Assembly (NCBI GenBank): GCA_017428285.1
Contig: JAFRRE010000062.1
Location: forward strand, 1-17,038
Source: Bacteroidales bacterium
GTDB lineage: Bacteria > Bacteroidota > Bacteroidia > Bacteroidales > F082
Length of the DNA: 17,038 bases
Direction of reading: 5' to 3'
Part shown: in pieces, positions 6,850 to 14,461 of the stretch
Layout of the letters: each line of letters starts with the position of its first letter
Numbering within the stretch: the stretch's first letter is position 1
Position numbers and translations under genes: made by a program
The notes under the pieces: generated by a model
Databases searched by the model: none
What the model saw: the letters and a program-made list of their open reading frames with translations, nothing else
Told to the model about the DNA's origin: nothing

Positions 6850-7320
6850 TCAGTTCTCCAAGGCACTGCCTTTCAGTGTCGTGTAGTTGATACGGAAGGC
6901 ACCCACCTTACGGAGTTCCTGCTTCACATCGGTGACGACACCCATACGGGTATCCTTGTGCACCTTCAGAGCGGTGGTCAGCAAGGGGATGTCTGCAGGG
7001 TTACGCGAGTCACGCTCCTTCTGAATCCAGTCGGCAATGTCGGCGGGAGTGGCGAAGGAATCATCCAATTGGATACGTGATTCGGTACCGAGTTTGCTGT
7101 CGCGCGGGGCACCGATGTAGATGGAGCTCACCAAAGCCTTATGCTCGAGTTTCTGGATCTCGGTAGCTTTTGGCAGGGGTGATGCCTTCACCTTCAGTTC
7201 GACGTCACGCATTGTAGTCGTGATCATGAAGAAGAATATCAACATGTAAACGATGTCAGGCAACGAAGAGGTGCTCACTTGCGGCACTTCCTTCTTTCCT
7301 TCTTTTCTGAATTTTGCCAT
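6850..7320 (-). CDS. exbD: ExbD/TolR-type proton-channel subunit, second copy
   Basis: This 156-residue protein has the ExbD layout: a short cytoplasmic N-terminus, one membrane helix of about 21-37 (DIVYMLIFFFMITTTM) and a periplasmic domain. D22 at the start of the helix is the conserved proton-carrying aspartate. With ExbB it would use the proton gradient to drive TonB or a TonB-like partner at outer-membrane transporters. The C-terminus (VVTDVKQELRKVGAFRINYTT) matches the ExbD periplasmic end. A strong Shine-Dalgarno AAGGAGG stands about 8 nt before the ATG, in the 14-nt gap after the preceding exbD. It is the last gene before the terminator. It differs markedly from the upstream copy, so the two are not a recent duplication. 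Confidence 0.88.
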   Translation of the reverse strand: MAKFRKEGKKEVPQVSTSSLPDIVYMLIFFFMITTTMRDVELKVKASPLPKATEIQKLEHKALVSSIYIGAPRDSKLGTESRIQLDDSFATPADIADWIQKERDSRNPADIPLLTTALKVHKDTRMGVVTDVKQELRKVGAFRINYTTLKGSALEN

Positions 7321-7334
7321 ATCTCTATCCTCCT

Positions 7335-7904
7335 TTACTTTTTGTAGTCAACGGGTTCGGCCTCACTGACACGCACAGGCACAGCCTCGTTGAGAGCCTT
7401 GGTTTGATCTTCAGTGAGTTGGTCGAGCGACTTATGCCAAGTCCTCTTGGCCAGTTCATCCTTCATTTCATTGAAGGCGCGTGCCAACTCATTTTGCACA
7501 CTGATATACATAGCATACGAGGTGCCGCGGTCATTCTGAAGCGAGATGACACCCTTCGATGTGAGGATTTCACCAATGCCTTCGCCGAAGGTCTTGGTTT
7601 CCACTTCAGGAGCGGTTTCGTCGCTTGGACGCGGGGTCATAAAGCGTTTGGCTTCGTCCTTCAGCTGGGAAATATCCATCGGACGGCCATTCACCAACAA
7701 CTTGTCGCTCTTGTTTACCATTACATTCATCACGTTCCTTTCCTTGACCTTGACGTCATCGACGTTTTGCTCGACAGGAGGAGGCAGACGACGGGTGATA
7801 CCGTAGTCCACGTCCATCGAAGTTGTCATCAGGAAGAAACACAACAGCAAGAATGCTATGTCAGCCTGCGAACTCGAATTGATTTCTGGAACTTTTCTTG
7901 CCAT
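7335..7904 (-). CDS. exbD: ExbD/TolR-type proton-channel subunit, first copy
   Basis: This is a 189-residue ExbD-like protein. The N-terminus MARKVPEINSSSQADIAF leads into one membrane helix (about 15-30, FLLLCFFLMTTSM), with D15 as the expected proton-carrying residue. The periplasmic domain of about 160 residues is longer than in a typical ExbD of about 140 residues in total. It contains LLVNGRPMDISQL and a charged linker, MTPRPSDETAPEVETKTFGE. It lies 11 nt after the small membrane-protein gene and 14 nt before the second exbD, so all are probably co-transcribed. Having two unlike ExbD proteins suggests a mixed ExbD pair within one channel; this is inference. Confidence 0.87.
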   Translation of the reverse strand: MARKVPEINSSSQADIAFLLLCFFLMTTSMDVDYGITRRLPPPVEQNVDDVKVKERNVMNVMVNKSDKLLVNGRPMDISQLKDEAKRFMTPRPSDETAPEVETKTFGEGIGEILTSKGVISLQNDRGTSYAMYISVQNELARAFNEMKDELAKRTWHKSLDQLTEDQTKALNEAVPVRVSEAEPVDYKK

Positions 7905-7915
7905 GATGAAATGTT

Positions 7916-8374
7916 TTACTTTTTAACTGCCTTGTAGATGACGGAGAACAAGATTGAAAGAAGGGCAACACCCAGCGTGATATAGAAGAAATTGAGGCCG
8001 AGTTCGACCATTCCGTGCGTCTTGCCCGAGTATGTGATTTCTCCGGCAGGGTATGGTACTCCGAAAGAGGCTTTCGACATAAGATAAGCTACAACTGCAA
8101 TAATAGCGAATGCAATGACGGCAATCAATAGTGTCTTTCCGTTGACGCCTTTGACGGCGGCAGTGAAGATGACTGAAATCAATGCAATGACAATACCAAG
8201 TATGATCAAGATGTAGCCCCAATTCAGGAATAAATCTGCGCGAGGCGTGGGATTACCGAGTTCGAATTCCGGCTTGATCGTACCTACAACGAGGTAGAAC
8301 ATCACCGCAATAGCAACAGTAACCAAAGCCAAGGCCAGAAATACCCACTTTGAAATATTAAGCTTACTGTTCAT
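7916..8374 (-). CDS. four-helix membrane protein of the exb operon, unknown function
   Basis: I do not recognise a named family. The 152-residue protein has four predicted membrane helices at about 10-30, 50-75, 80-101 and 124-147, with a polar loop of about 105-122 (GVPYPAGEITYSGKTHGM) before the last one. The N-terminus MNSKLNISKWVF shows no cleavable signal. The gene sits between exbB and the first exbD with gaps of 14 and 11 nt, which ties it to the proton-channel complex. It might be an accessory or assembly subunit, but nothing in the sequence gives a mechanism. From memory, a hypothetical membrane gene in this slot recurs in other Bacteroidota. Confidence 0.75.
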   Translation of the reverse strand: MNSKLNISKWVFLALALVTVAIAVMFYLVVGTIKPEFELGNPTPRADLFLNWGYILIILGIVIALISVIFTAAVKGVNGKTLLIAVIAFAIIAVVAYLMSKASFGVPYPAGEITYSGKTHGMVELGLNFFYITLGVALLSILFSVIYKAVKK

Positions 8375-8388
8375 GATTGATACTTGTT

Positions 8389-9213
8389 TTATTTGTTGTA
8401 CTTAGCGAGGATGTCCATGAAGGAGATGGAAGCGTCTTCCATGTCGTTCACGATGCTTTCGATTTTAGCAGCGATAAAGTTGAAGAAAATCTGAAGGATG
8501 ATAGCGGCGATAAGACCGAACACGGTGGTCAACAGAGCGACCTTCATACCAGAGGCCACAATCTGCGGGCTCATGTCACCAGCGGCGGCGATGTCGTCGA
8601 AGGCCTGGATCATACCGATAACAGTACCCATGAAACCGAACATAGGAGCCAAGCTGATGCAAAGACCAATCCAGCTCAAACCGCTTTCAAGCTTGCCACC
8701 TGCGACAGAACCGTAGGAAACGATAGCTTTTTCGACTTCATCGAGTGACTGACCGTCTTGATAACGTATGAGACCTTGGGTGAAGATGCTGGCCACAGGA
8801 CCACGGGTGTTCTTGCAGAGGTTCTTGGCACCCTCAACGTCGCCACTCTTCATCTTGGCTTCGATACCAGCCAAAAGCTTCTTCGAATTGGCAGTAGCTA
8901 AGGTCAGATAAATGATTCTTTCAATGGAAATTGCCATACCGATCAACAGGATGATCAACACGATACCCATGAAGGCAGGACCACCATCGATGAATTGCTT
9001 CTTGATGGATTCGCGGAAAGTCGCAGGAGCGGCCTCTTGGGTTTGCACCGGGGCAACTTCTTGAACGGTCTCCACGGGAGCGGGGGTTTGTTCTGGAGCA
9101 ACGGTCTGTTCCGTTTGCTCAGTTTGCGCTTGCTCATCTTGAGCAACGACGAGATTGCTGAAACCAAAAGTCATAATGCCAGCAACCATGAGGAAAGCAA
9201 TTAATTTTTTCAT
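8389..9213 (-). CDS. exbB: ExbB/TolQ/MotA-type proton-channel protein
   Basis: This 274-residue protein is the pentamer-forming subunit of an ExbB-ExbD motor. Residues 1-25 look like a cleavable signal or extra helix (ends VVAQ). Residues of about 25-65 are rich in Q, E, T, P and A (repeats of TEQT and APVQT). The channel domain follows, with helices at about 79-102, 180-205 (LAPMFGFMGTVIGMIQAF, the family signature) and 222-249. The N-terminal extension before the first channel helix occurs in some Bacteroidota ExbB proteins and may reach into the periplasm. It is the first gene of the four-gene operon. No clear TAnnTTTG promoter lies between it and the tRNA gene, so transcription may begin upstream of the tRNA. 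Confidence 0.9.
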   Translation of the reverse strand: MKKLIAFLMVAGIMTFGFSNLVVAQDEQAQTEQTEQTVAPEQTPAPVETVQEVAPVQTQEAAPATFRESIKKQFIDGGPAFMGIVLIILLIGMAISIERIIYLTLATANSKKLLAGIEAKMKSGDVEGAKNLCKNTRGPVASIFTQGLIRYQDGQSLDEVEKAIVSYGSVAGGKLESGLSWIGLCISLAPMFGFMGTVIGMIQAFDDIAAAGDMSPQIVASGMKVALLTTVFGLIAAIILQIFFNFIAAKIESIVNDMEDASISFMDILAKYNK

Positions 9214-9285
9214 AGTTTAGCTTGAATGTTTTAATTATTACTGTTATGAATTACTTTGTTCTGATTAAACTATCAAATCTTTCCG

Positions 9286-9373
9286 CGGAGAGAGCGGGAT
9301 TCGAACCCGCGGTACCCTTTTGGAGTACACACACTTTCCAGGCGTGCTCCTTAAACCACTCGGACATCTCTCC
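9286..9373 (-). tRNA. tRNA-Ser(GGA)
   Basis: Read on the minus strand, this 88-nt gene folds as a class II tRNA. The acceptor arms GGAGAGA and TCTCTCC pair fully, with discriminator G. The anticodon stem CACGC/GTGTG holds the loop CTGGAAA, so the anticodon is GGA. A long variable arm (GTACTCC...GGGTACC) follows, and the T arm is GCGGG-TTCGAAT-CCCGC. The long variable arm and the anticodon identify serine, reading UCC and UCU codons. CCA is not encoded. It lies 72 nt upstream of exbB on the same strand. Confidence 0.95.
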
Positions 9374-9413
9374 AGTGCTTTCCAAACCCCTCTACCCAAT
9401 CTGAAATCGTTGC

Positions 9414-9421
9414 CAAAAGTA
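9414..9421 (-). promoter_or_regulatory. -7 element upstream of tRNA-Ser
   Basis: TACTTTTG on the minus strand matches TAnnTTTG. TTG triplets stand 17 nt (9441-9439) and 21 nt (9445-9443) further upstream as candidate -33 elements. Transcription would begin about 35 nt before the tRNA. The rest of 9374-9496 is A/T-rich and I see nothing else in it. Confidence 0.5.
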
Positions 9422-9496
9422 CACAATTTTTCATTTGGCAAACAAAAATATTTGATTTTTTATTGCAACAAATTTTCAAATGCTTGACTAATAGGT

Positions 9497-10531
9497 TCAA
9501 ACGGTCATCTCGCCACGGATGGAAATCTGCAGTATTTCGAGGATTCTCTCCTTGGGGAGGCCTGTTCCGATGAGATACATGAGTTTGGCAACGGCGGCTT
9601 CGGTAGTCATGTCATAGCCGCTGATGACGCCGATACGGGCCATGTCGAGGCTGGTTTCATAACGTCCCATCTCCACCGAACCTGCCTTACACTGCGTAAT
9701 GTTGAGGATGATGAGCCCACTGTCGATAGCCTGCTTGAGCGCGTCAAGAAACCACGATGCCGTGGTGGCGTTGCCCGATCCGAAAGTCTCAAGCACCAGT
9801 GCCTTCAAACCAGGAGTCTTAAGGACATGGCAAACATAAGCTTCAGAAATGCCAGGGAAGAGCTTCAAGATGCCGATGTGACGGTCCATAGATGTATGCA
9901 CCTTCAGTTTCTTGAAGTTGGGCTTCAGAATGCGCTCCTTATTATATTTTATATGTATGCCCACATCGGCAAGGTTGGGATAATTCGATGAGATGAAAGC
10001 GTTGAAGTTCTCCGCGTTGAACTTGGTGGCGCGGTTACCGCGCAGCAACTGGTTCTGGAAGAAGATGCTCACCTCAGGAACATACGGCGTGTCATCGTCT
10101 TTGGCGGCGGCAATTTCGACGGCAGCCAAGAAGTTCTCGCGACCATCGCTACGCACCATGCCCATAGGCAGTTGCGAACCGGTCAGCACGACGGGTTTGT
10201 TGAGGTTTTCCAGCATGAAGCTCAAGGCCGAGGCGGTGTAAGCCATCGTATCAGAACCGTGAAGCACCACAAAGCCGTCATAATGCTCATACGACTCCCC
10301 TATCTTCGTGGCCAAACGAATCCAAAAGTCGGGCGACATGTTCGATGAGTCAATGAGCGGGTCGAAGCTATAAAAGTCAATCTGATAGCCAAAGTTCTTC
10401 AACACCGGCAGATGGGTATAGATGTTATCGAAATCGAAAGGCACCAAAGCACCCGTCTTGGGGTCCTGCATCATGCCGATAGTGCCGCCGGTATAGAGCA
10501 CCAATATGGATATTTCTTCGTTGCTTTGCAT
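9497..10531 (-). CDS. ansA: type I L-asparaginase
   Basis: This 344-residue cytoplasmic-type enzyme hydrolyses L-asparagine to aspartate and ammonia. The first catalytic loop is LVLYTGGTIGM near the N-terminus. The second is VVLHGSDTMAYTASALSFML, then VVLTGSQLPMGMVRSDGREN, then LETFGSGNA and the C-terminal GYDMTTEAAVAKLMYL, all typical of AnsA. No signal peptide is present, which supports type I. In E. coli enzymes the second loop reads HGTDT, with threonine as a catalytic residue; here it is serine, so HGSDT. A GTG at 10585 could extend the frame, but the -7 element at 10555-10562 lies inside that extension, so the ATG at 10531 is the likely start, and 344 residues fits the family. It diverges from trmO. 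Confidence 0.93.
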   Translation of the reverse strand: MQSNEEISILVLYTGGTIGMMQDPKTGALVPFDFDNIYTHLPVLKNFGYQIDFYSFDPLIDSSNMSPDFWIRLATKIGESYEHYDGFVVLHGSDTMAYTASALSFMLENLNKPVVLTGSQLPMGMVRSDGRENFLAAVEIAAAKDDDTPYVPEVSIFFQNQLLRGNRATKFNAENFNAFISSNYPNLADVGIHIKYNKERILKPNFKKLKVHTSMDRHIGILKLFPGISEAYVCHVLKTPGLKALVLETFGSGNATTASWFLDALKQAIDSGLIILNITQCKAGSVEMGRYETSLDMARIGVISGYDMTTEAAVAKLMYLIGTGLPKERILEILQISIRGEMTV

Positions 10532-10554
10532 GGTATGCACATTTTTTGCGGGCG

Positions 10555-10562
10555 CAAAGGTA
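10555..10562 (-). promoter_or_regulatory. -7 element of ansA
   Basis: TACCTTTG on the minus strand matches TAnnTTTG and lies 23 nt before the ATG at 10531. A TTTG stands 22 nt upstream, slightly longer than the usual spacing. This element decides the start of ansA. Confidence 0.55.
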
Positions 10563-10598
10563 AGGCTTTTTTTCGCTTGCGCCACAAATTTTTAACTC

Positions 10599-10611
10599 CT
10601 TTGAATCAAAG
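10599..10611. repeat. short inverted repeat between divergent promoters
   Basis: CTTTGA-A-TCAAAG is a perfect 13-nt inverted repeat centred between the ansA and trmO promoters. It might be an operator shared by both, but a repeat this short and A/T-rich can occur by chance. Confidence 0.25.
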
Positions 10612-10618
10612 ATTTCAT

Positions 10619-10626
10619 TACTTTTG
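10619..10626 (+). promoter_or_regulatory. -7 element of trmO, almost no leader
   Basis: TACTTTTG matches TAnnTTTG and ends only 4 nt before the ATG at 10631. If it works as usual, the transcript starts at or within a few bases of the start codon. Confidence 0.5.
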
Positions 10627-10630
10627 CATT

Positions 10631-11305
10631 ATGAAAGTCATCGCCTGCATCCACACCGACTTCCCAACCAAGTTCGGCATTCCGCGCCAGAGCGGCATCA
10701 TCGCCTCACTGCAAGGCCGCATCGTATTTGAACCTGAATACCGCAACCCGGAAGCGGTGCGCGGCTTGGAGGCATTCTCACACATCTGGCTTTTGTGGGA
10801 GTTTTCGGAGTGCCTGCGCGACTCGTGGTCACCTACCGTGCGTCCACCCCGCTTGGGCGGCAATGTACGCAAAGGCGTGTTTGCCACCCGCTCACCTTTC
10901 AGGCCTAACCCCATCGGTCTTTCTTCGGTACGGTTGGAAAAAGTGGATATCGACCCCAAACTCGGGCCCGTGCTCTACGTTTCGGGAGCGGACCTCATGG
11001 ATGGCACGCCCATCTACGACATCAAGCCCTACATTGCCTACACCGACAGCCATCCCGATGCCGTCAGCGGCTTCGCCTCAACGCCAGCGGAATACCTTTT
11101 GGAGGTCGACATCCCCGAAAACTTGTTGCAGAAAGTACCTGAAAACCAACGTGAGAGCCTCATCGAGGTACTCGCCCACGACCCTAGACCTCAATATCAA
11201 GCCGACCCCGAACGCGTTTATGGCATGGCTTTCAGCGGGATGGAGGTGAAGTTTAAGGTGAAGGGAATACAACTCTATGTAACGGAGGTGTCAAATCAGA
11301 TATAG
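10631..11305 (+). CDS. trmO: tRNA (t6A37) N6-methyltransferase TrmO
   Basis: TrmO (formerly TsaA/YaeB, UPF0066) uses S-adenosylmethionine to methylate the N6 of t6A at position 37 of threonine tRNAs, which fine-tunes decoding. The 224-residue protein shows the family blocks TDFPTKFGIPRQSG (9-22), GLEAFSHIWLLWEF (45-58), VRPPRLGGNVRKGVFATRSP (70-89), FRPNPIGLSSV (90-100) and DLMDGTPIYDIKPYIAYTDS (121-140). The length is close to E. coli TrmO (235). An open frame extends upstream to 10412, but that part is antisense to ansA and precedes the promoter, and family members begin close to MKVIACIHTDF. The gene looks monocistronic. Confidence 0.92.
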   Translation: MKVIACIHTDFPTKFGIPRQSGIIASLQGRIVFEPEYRNPEAVRGLEAFSHIWLLWEFSECLRDSWSPTVRPPRLGGNVRKGVFATRSPFRPNPIGLSSVRLEKVDIDPKLGPVLYVSGADLMDGTPIYDIKPYIAYTDSHPDAVSGFASTPAEYLLEVDIPENLLQKVPENQRESLIEVLAHDPRPQYQADPERVYGMAFSGMEVKFKVKGIQLYVTEVSNQI

Positions 11306-11342
11306 GCACCTTACAGCCTAAAAATCCATTTGATGCCTAGAC

Positions 11343-12680
11343 TTATTTGATTTTCTTTACCGTCGTCTGCAGTATCTTGTCACCCTGGCTCTTGTCGTAG
11401 ACGTAAACCATCAGATAACACTCATCAGCATTGTAACTGGCATCGATTTCGGTGTTGTAAGTCAAATAGAACATGTCATCCGCTTCGACGCCAAAACCTT
11501 CAAACTCCTCTCCGTATGCGCCGTTGATCGTACCGCGAAACACGTTACGGAACACGTATTCCTTATCGACACCACTTGGGGTGGTTTGCCAACCAACGAT
11601 GTTGTCTTCCACCAAACACGCAGTGATAAAGAATTGTCCATCCATATCGGTCAAAGCGACGACTTGAGCCGACACCTGCAACTGGCGATTCGATTCATCA
11701 TATTGGGCACCAACGACAATCTCAAATGTCTGTTCTTCTTCCAAAGCAGCAGTCACAGGAGCATCGATTTGCCCTTCATTGAATGTATTACCATCAGTCA
11801 GGGCCACATGATCGACAGTAAACAAAGGATTCGAGTCGTGATTATTATACCATTCGGTGCCCTCATCGGTGAGAAAATCGGGGAAACTGCCTACGGGCTG
11901 GGCCAAATAGCCGGCATGAACACTCATGATAAAGATATGATCCTCATCCAATTGATGCTGCAAGTTGTGGGCATATTCAGCGGCGGCGGGGCAGTTGACG
12001 CAACGGGCGCCAGTGAAGTCCTTAATCAGTACCGTCTTTCCTGTAGGCTCCACATCGCCGCCTTCCAAAACGACAGTCACCGTATAAACTGCTGTCGTGC
12101 CATTAAGGGCGGTCACAGTATAAGACACGGGGTTGGTGAAGTCTTGTGCCACTCCCGAGGCAGGCTCAACCGTGGCACCTTCCGACACTTCAATGGTGGG
12201 AACCAATTGCGTGACATCCGTTTCGGCAGGAAGCACAAAGGAAATCGTACGAGCGATTTGATCGATCACACCACTATCATCCAAAGCATCGAAACGGAAC
12301 GACAGGATGTTTTTTTCGTTGTCGGCATCGTGAACTACTGCCTCCACCATATATTGCGCCGTGGCACCACTCATGGCGGTAACTGTGTAATAGACATGGT
12401 TTGTGAAATCTTGAGCCACACCCGATTCGGGCTCGATGGTGGCATAATTAGAAATGGTAATCGTAGGGGTCAGATGGGTCACATCCGTTCCGGCAGGGAA
12501 ATCCAACCTCACCATCTTGGTATCCTCGTCAACAGTGCCATAAACACTATCCACTCTAAATTCCAAAATAGATCTCTCGTCTTCAGCACCTTGAATGTAA
12601 GGCTCCTTCTCGACATCGCAGGCATTCAAACCCAACATGACAGTCAAGGCCAAGGCAAATATTCTTAAAATCTTTTTCAT
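11343..12680 (-). CDS. Omp28-like lipoprotein with two DUF5018-type repeats and a CxxC
   Basis: This 445-residue predicted lipoprotein has a signal of 1-20 and lipobox LNAC with lipidated C21. Two repeats of about 80 residues (about 36-116 and 123-205) share the pattern EPxSGVAQDFTNxVxYTVTAxxG-TAxY, as in DUF5018-type modules. Residues of about 213-445 resemble the Omp28-related family, a thioredoxin-like fold, with VLIKDFTGARCVNCPAAAEY placing C227 and C230 as CxxC. Its biochemical role is unknown; the CxxC suggests thiol redox or metal binding at the envelope. A second in-frame ATG at 12707 would start only 3 nt after the upstream stop, but the ATG at 12680 gives the proper lipoprotein signal. 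It is the last gene of the thioredoxin-barrel-lipoprotein operon. Confidence 0.8.
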   Translation of the reverse strand: MKKILRIFALALTVMLGLNACDVEKEPYIQGAEDERSILEFRVDSVYGTVDEDTKMVRLDFPAGTDVTHLTPTITISNYATIEPESGVAQDFTNHVYYTVTAMSGATAQYMVEAVVHDADNEKNILSFRFDALDDSGVIDQIARTISFVLPAETDVTQLVPTIEVSEGATVEPASGVAQDFTNPVSYTVTALNGTTAVYTVTVVLEGGDVEPTGKTVLIKDFTGARCVNCPAAAEYAHNLQHQLDEDHIFIMSVHAGYLAQPVGSFPDFLTDEGTEWYNNHDSNPLFTVDHVALTDGNTFNEGQIDAPVTAALEEEQTFEIVVGAQYDESNRQLQVSAQVVALTDMDGQFFITACLVEDNIVGWQTTPSGVDKEYVFRNVFRGTINGAYGEEFEGFGVEADDMFYLTYNTEIDASYNADECYLMVYVYDKSQGDKILQTTVKKIK

Positions 12681-12710
12681 TGCTCTGATTTTTAGAATTT
12701 TAAACATCGA

Positions 12711-14450
12711 TTAAAAACTCGTTGAAACGGTCAGCGAAACGCCGCTCGAAGCAGGAACCGTACGACACACACCGCCCACGCAGACCACGCCTTCGCTTTG
12801 GCGACCTGCGCTCAGCATGACACGGGTGGCATCGTGGATATAGGTGACCGTGCCCGTGAAATAATGGTCACGATATTCCTCTACAGGGTTACCATAGTTC
12901 CATTTGTCGGCGATGGAGAACGACCAATGCGGGTTGACAGAGTATTCCAGCAGTGCAAAGGCCCAGTCGCCTCGCTTTTGGTAGTCCTTCTTCTCGCTTT
13001 CTTCAACCTCGTAGCCTTTGTGGACTTCGTTTTCCCACAAGCCTTGCAGTTCGAGACGCAGGCTCTGGCGTTTGTTGATCTTGTAGGTCACGTCCATAAA
13101 TCCGATGTTAGCCTTCACAACAGGTGCACCTGCATGGCCTTCGATGGTCTCGATGTCGTAATACAGGTTGATGTACTGAGCGGTGAGGTGCCAGTCCTTG
13201 CTGATCTTCTTGTCGACCTCGAAGTTGATGTCGCGGAAGAAGCGATGATCGCTGACGGCAAAGAACTTGGAGGCATAACCCAAAGTACCCGCTTGACTCA
13301 ATGCCATCTGGTTGCCGAAAGCTACAGAATCGCGGACAATGTCGTTCACCTGACTCATGTTGAAGGCGAGTTTGGTGCCATATTTGCCGCCAAGCGCCGT
13401 GCCCTTGGGAATGGTGTAGTTGACCTGCAGTTGGGCTGCCATCTCGCCATTGGGTTGGGTGGAATAGGTGTACATCGAAGGCAGACTGTGGGTATGCGTA
13501 TAATTAATAGGTGGAATGAAATTGATGTCCAAATCGTTCTGTTTGCCCGTATACATCGACTTGAAGCTCATGTTGTCGGTGCGTTTCACTTGCAGCACGG
13601 CACCGAAGCCCTGCTGCGAATAGCTCAACGACGACATCAAGGCACGGCCTTCCTTATAGATGAAATTGTTGATGGCCGAGGGGTCGTTGACCTTGTAGGC
13701 ATACTCTGTGCTGAAGGCGAAATTGCCATAACCCAAGTTGATGCGTCCAGCTGCAGCACCTACATTCTCAGGGATGTTATAGAACGAGCTGAGGTCATTT
13801 TGTTTCTTGCTGACGAAACTACCGCCCAAGCTCATCTTGAACTCCGACTCATTCATCGAAGCGATGCTCTGGTTGAGGTCCCATTCGGCATCCACGCCAC
13901 GCACGATGCCACGGTAGTCGTCGTTGCCCATGTCGCGTTCCAGATAAGGTGCCCAGAAGAAACGTTGACGACCATAGACGCCTTTCAGTGTGATGCCTTG
14001 GGTGGGACGCAACACCACACGTGCGCCACGCAGGGCATTATCCATGCCCAATGACCACTCTTCGTAGGTGCGGAACACGAGACCGCTACCGAACTGATCG
14101 TAGATGTCGCCTACGGTCATGCCAATGAAGCCATTGTCGTAGGTGGCGAAGAAATTGGCCAAGCCCACGCCGTTCAATTCAGAGCGGAAGCCGTTCAACT
14201 CAGGCATGAAAGCCTCAAAGCGGATGCCCGCCGAGAAGTCGCCGTTACTATAGTTCACCTTGCCGAAACCGTTAAGGCCAAGTTTCTTGCCATTAAGGTC
14301 GGTGATGCCGATGCCCTTATCGAGCATGTAATACTGTGCGTCGGTCTGGAAACTGCCACTCACTTGGCTGTTTTCAATAAACGACTGAGCACTCGCTCTG
14401 AAACTGAAGCCCAGGGCGAGTGCGAGTAAAACTAGTATGTGTTTTCGCAT
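12711..14450 (-). CDS. outer-membrane beta-barrel protein (DUF6029-type)
   Basis: This 579-residue protein has a signal peptide of 1-21 (ends RASA). The mature part opens with a barrel-like strand (VSGSFQTDAQYYMLD), alternates polar and hydrophobic residues throughout, and ends in phenylalanine after SLTVSTSF, the usual C-terminal outer-membrane signal. NYSNGDFSAGIRFEAF, GRQRFFWAPYLERD and the late pair CVGGVCRTVP (C557, C562) match what I recall of the DUF6029 family of Bacteroidota. The cysteine pair sits just before the last strand and could form a disulfide. It follows tlpA by 11 nt and precedes the CxxC lipoprotein, so the neighbouring thioredoxin may act on those cysteines; that is inference. 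No TonB box or plug domain is seen. Confidence 0.78.
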   Translation of the reverse strand: MRKHILVLLALALGFSFRASAQSFIENSQVSGSFQTDAQYYMLDKGIGITDLNGKKLGLNGFGKVNYSNGDFSAGIRFEAFMPELNGFRSELNGVGLANFFATYDNGFIGMTVGDIYDQFGSGLVFRTYEEWSLGMDNALRGARVVLRPTQGITLKGVYGRQRFFWAPYLERDMGNDDYRGIVRGVDAEWDLNQSIASMNESEFKMSLGGSFVSKKQNDLSSFYNIPENVGAAAGRINLGYGNFAFSTEYAYKVNDPSAINNFIYKEGRALMSSLSYSQQGFGAVLQVKRTDNMSFKSMYTGKQNDLDINFIPPINYTHTHSLPSMYTYSTQPNGEMAAQLQVNYTIPKGTALGGKYGTKLAFNMSQVNDIVRDSVAFGNQMALSQAGTLGYASKFFAVSDHRFFRDINFEVDKKISKDWHLTAQYINLYYDIETIEGHAGAPVVKANIGFMDVTYKINKRQSLRLELQGLWENEVHKGYEVEESEKKDYQKRGDWAFALLEYSVNPHWSFSIADKWNYGNPVEEYRDHYFTGTVTYIHDATRVMLSAGRQSEGVVCVGGVCRTVPASSGVSLTVSTSF

Positions 14451-14461
14451 AAGTTATTGAT

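Noticed and set aside
10412..10630. Upstream extension of trmO in frame.
   Set aside because: It overlaps ansA antisense and precedes the trmO -7 element; TrmO proteins begin at about the ATG at 10631.
11303..11339. Possible terminator between trmO and the Omp28-like gene: TAGGCA and TGCCTA arms 25 nt apart, or TAGGC and GCCTA 8 nt apart.
   Set aside because: Stems are only 5-6 bp and no T-rich tract follows on either strand; not strong enough to annotate.
11586..12668. Open frame of 360 codons on the plus strand.
   Set aside because: It is antisense to the Omp28-like lipoprotein, with low-quality, histidine- and cysteine-rich translation and no promoter or ribosome-binding site.
12798..14054. 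Long open frame of 418 codons on the plus strand.
   Set aside because: It is antisense to the outer-membrane barrel gene, whose signal peptide, barrel pattern and terminal phenylalanine are convincing. The plus-strand product has no recognisable domain or signal.
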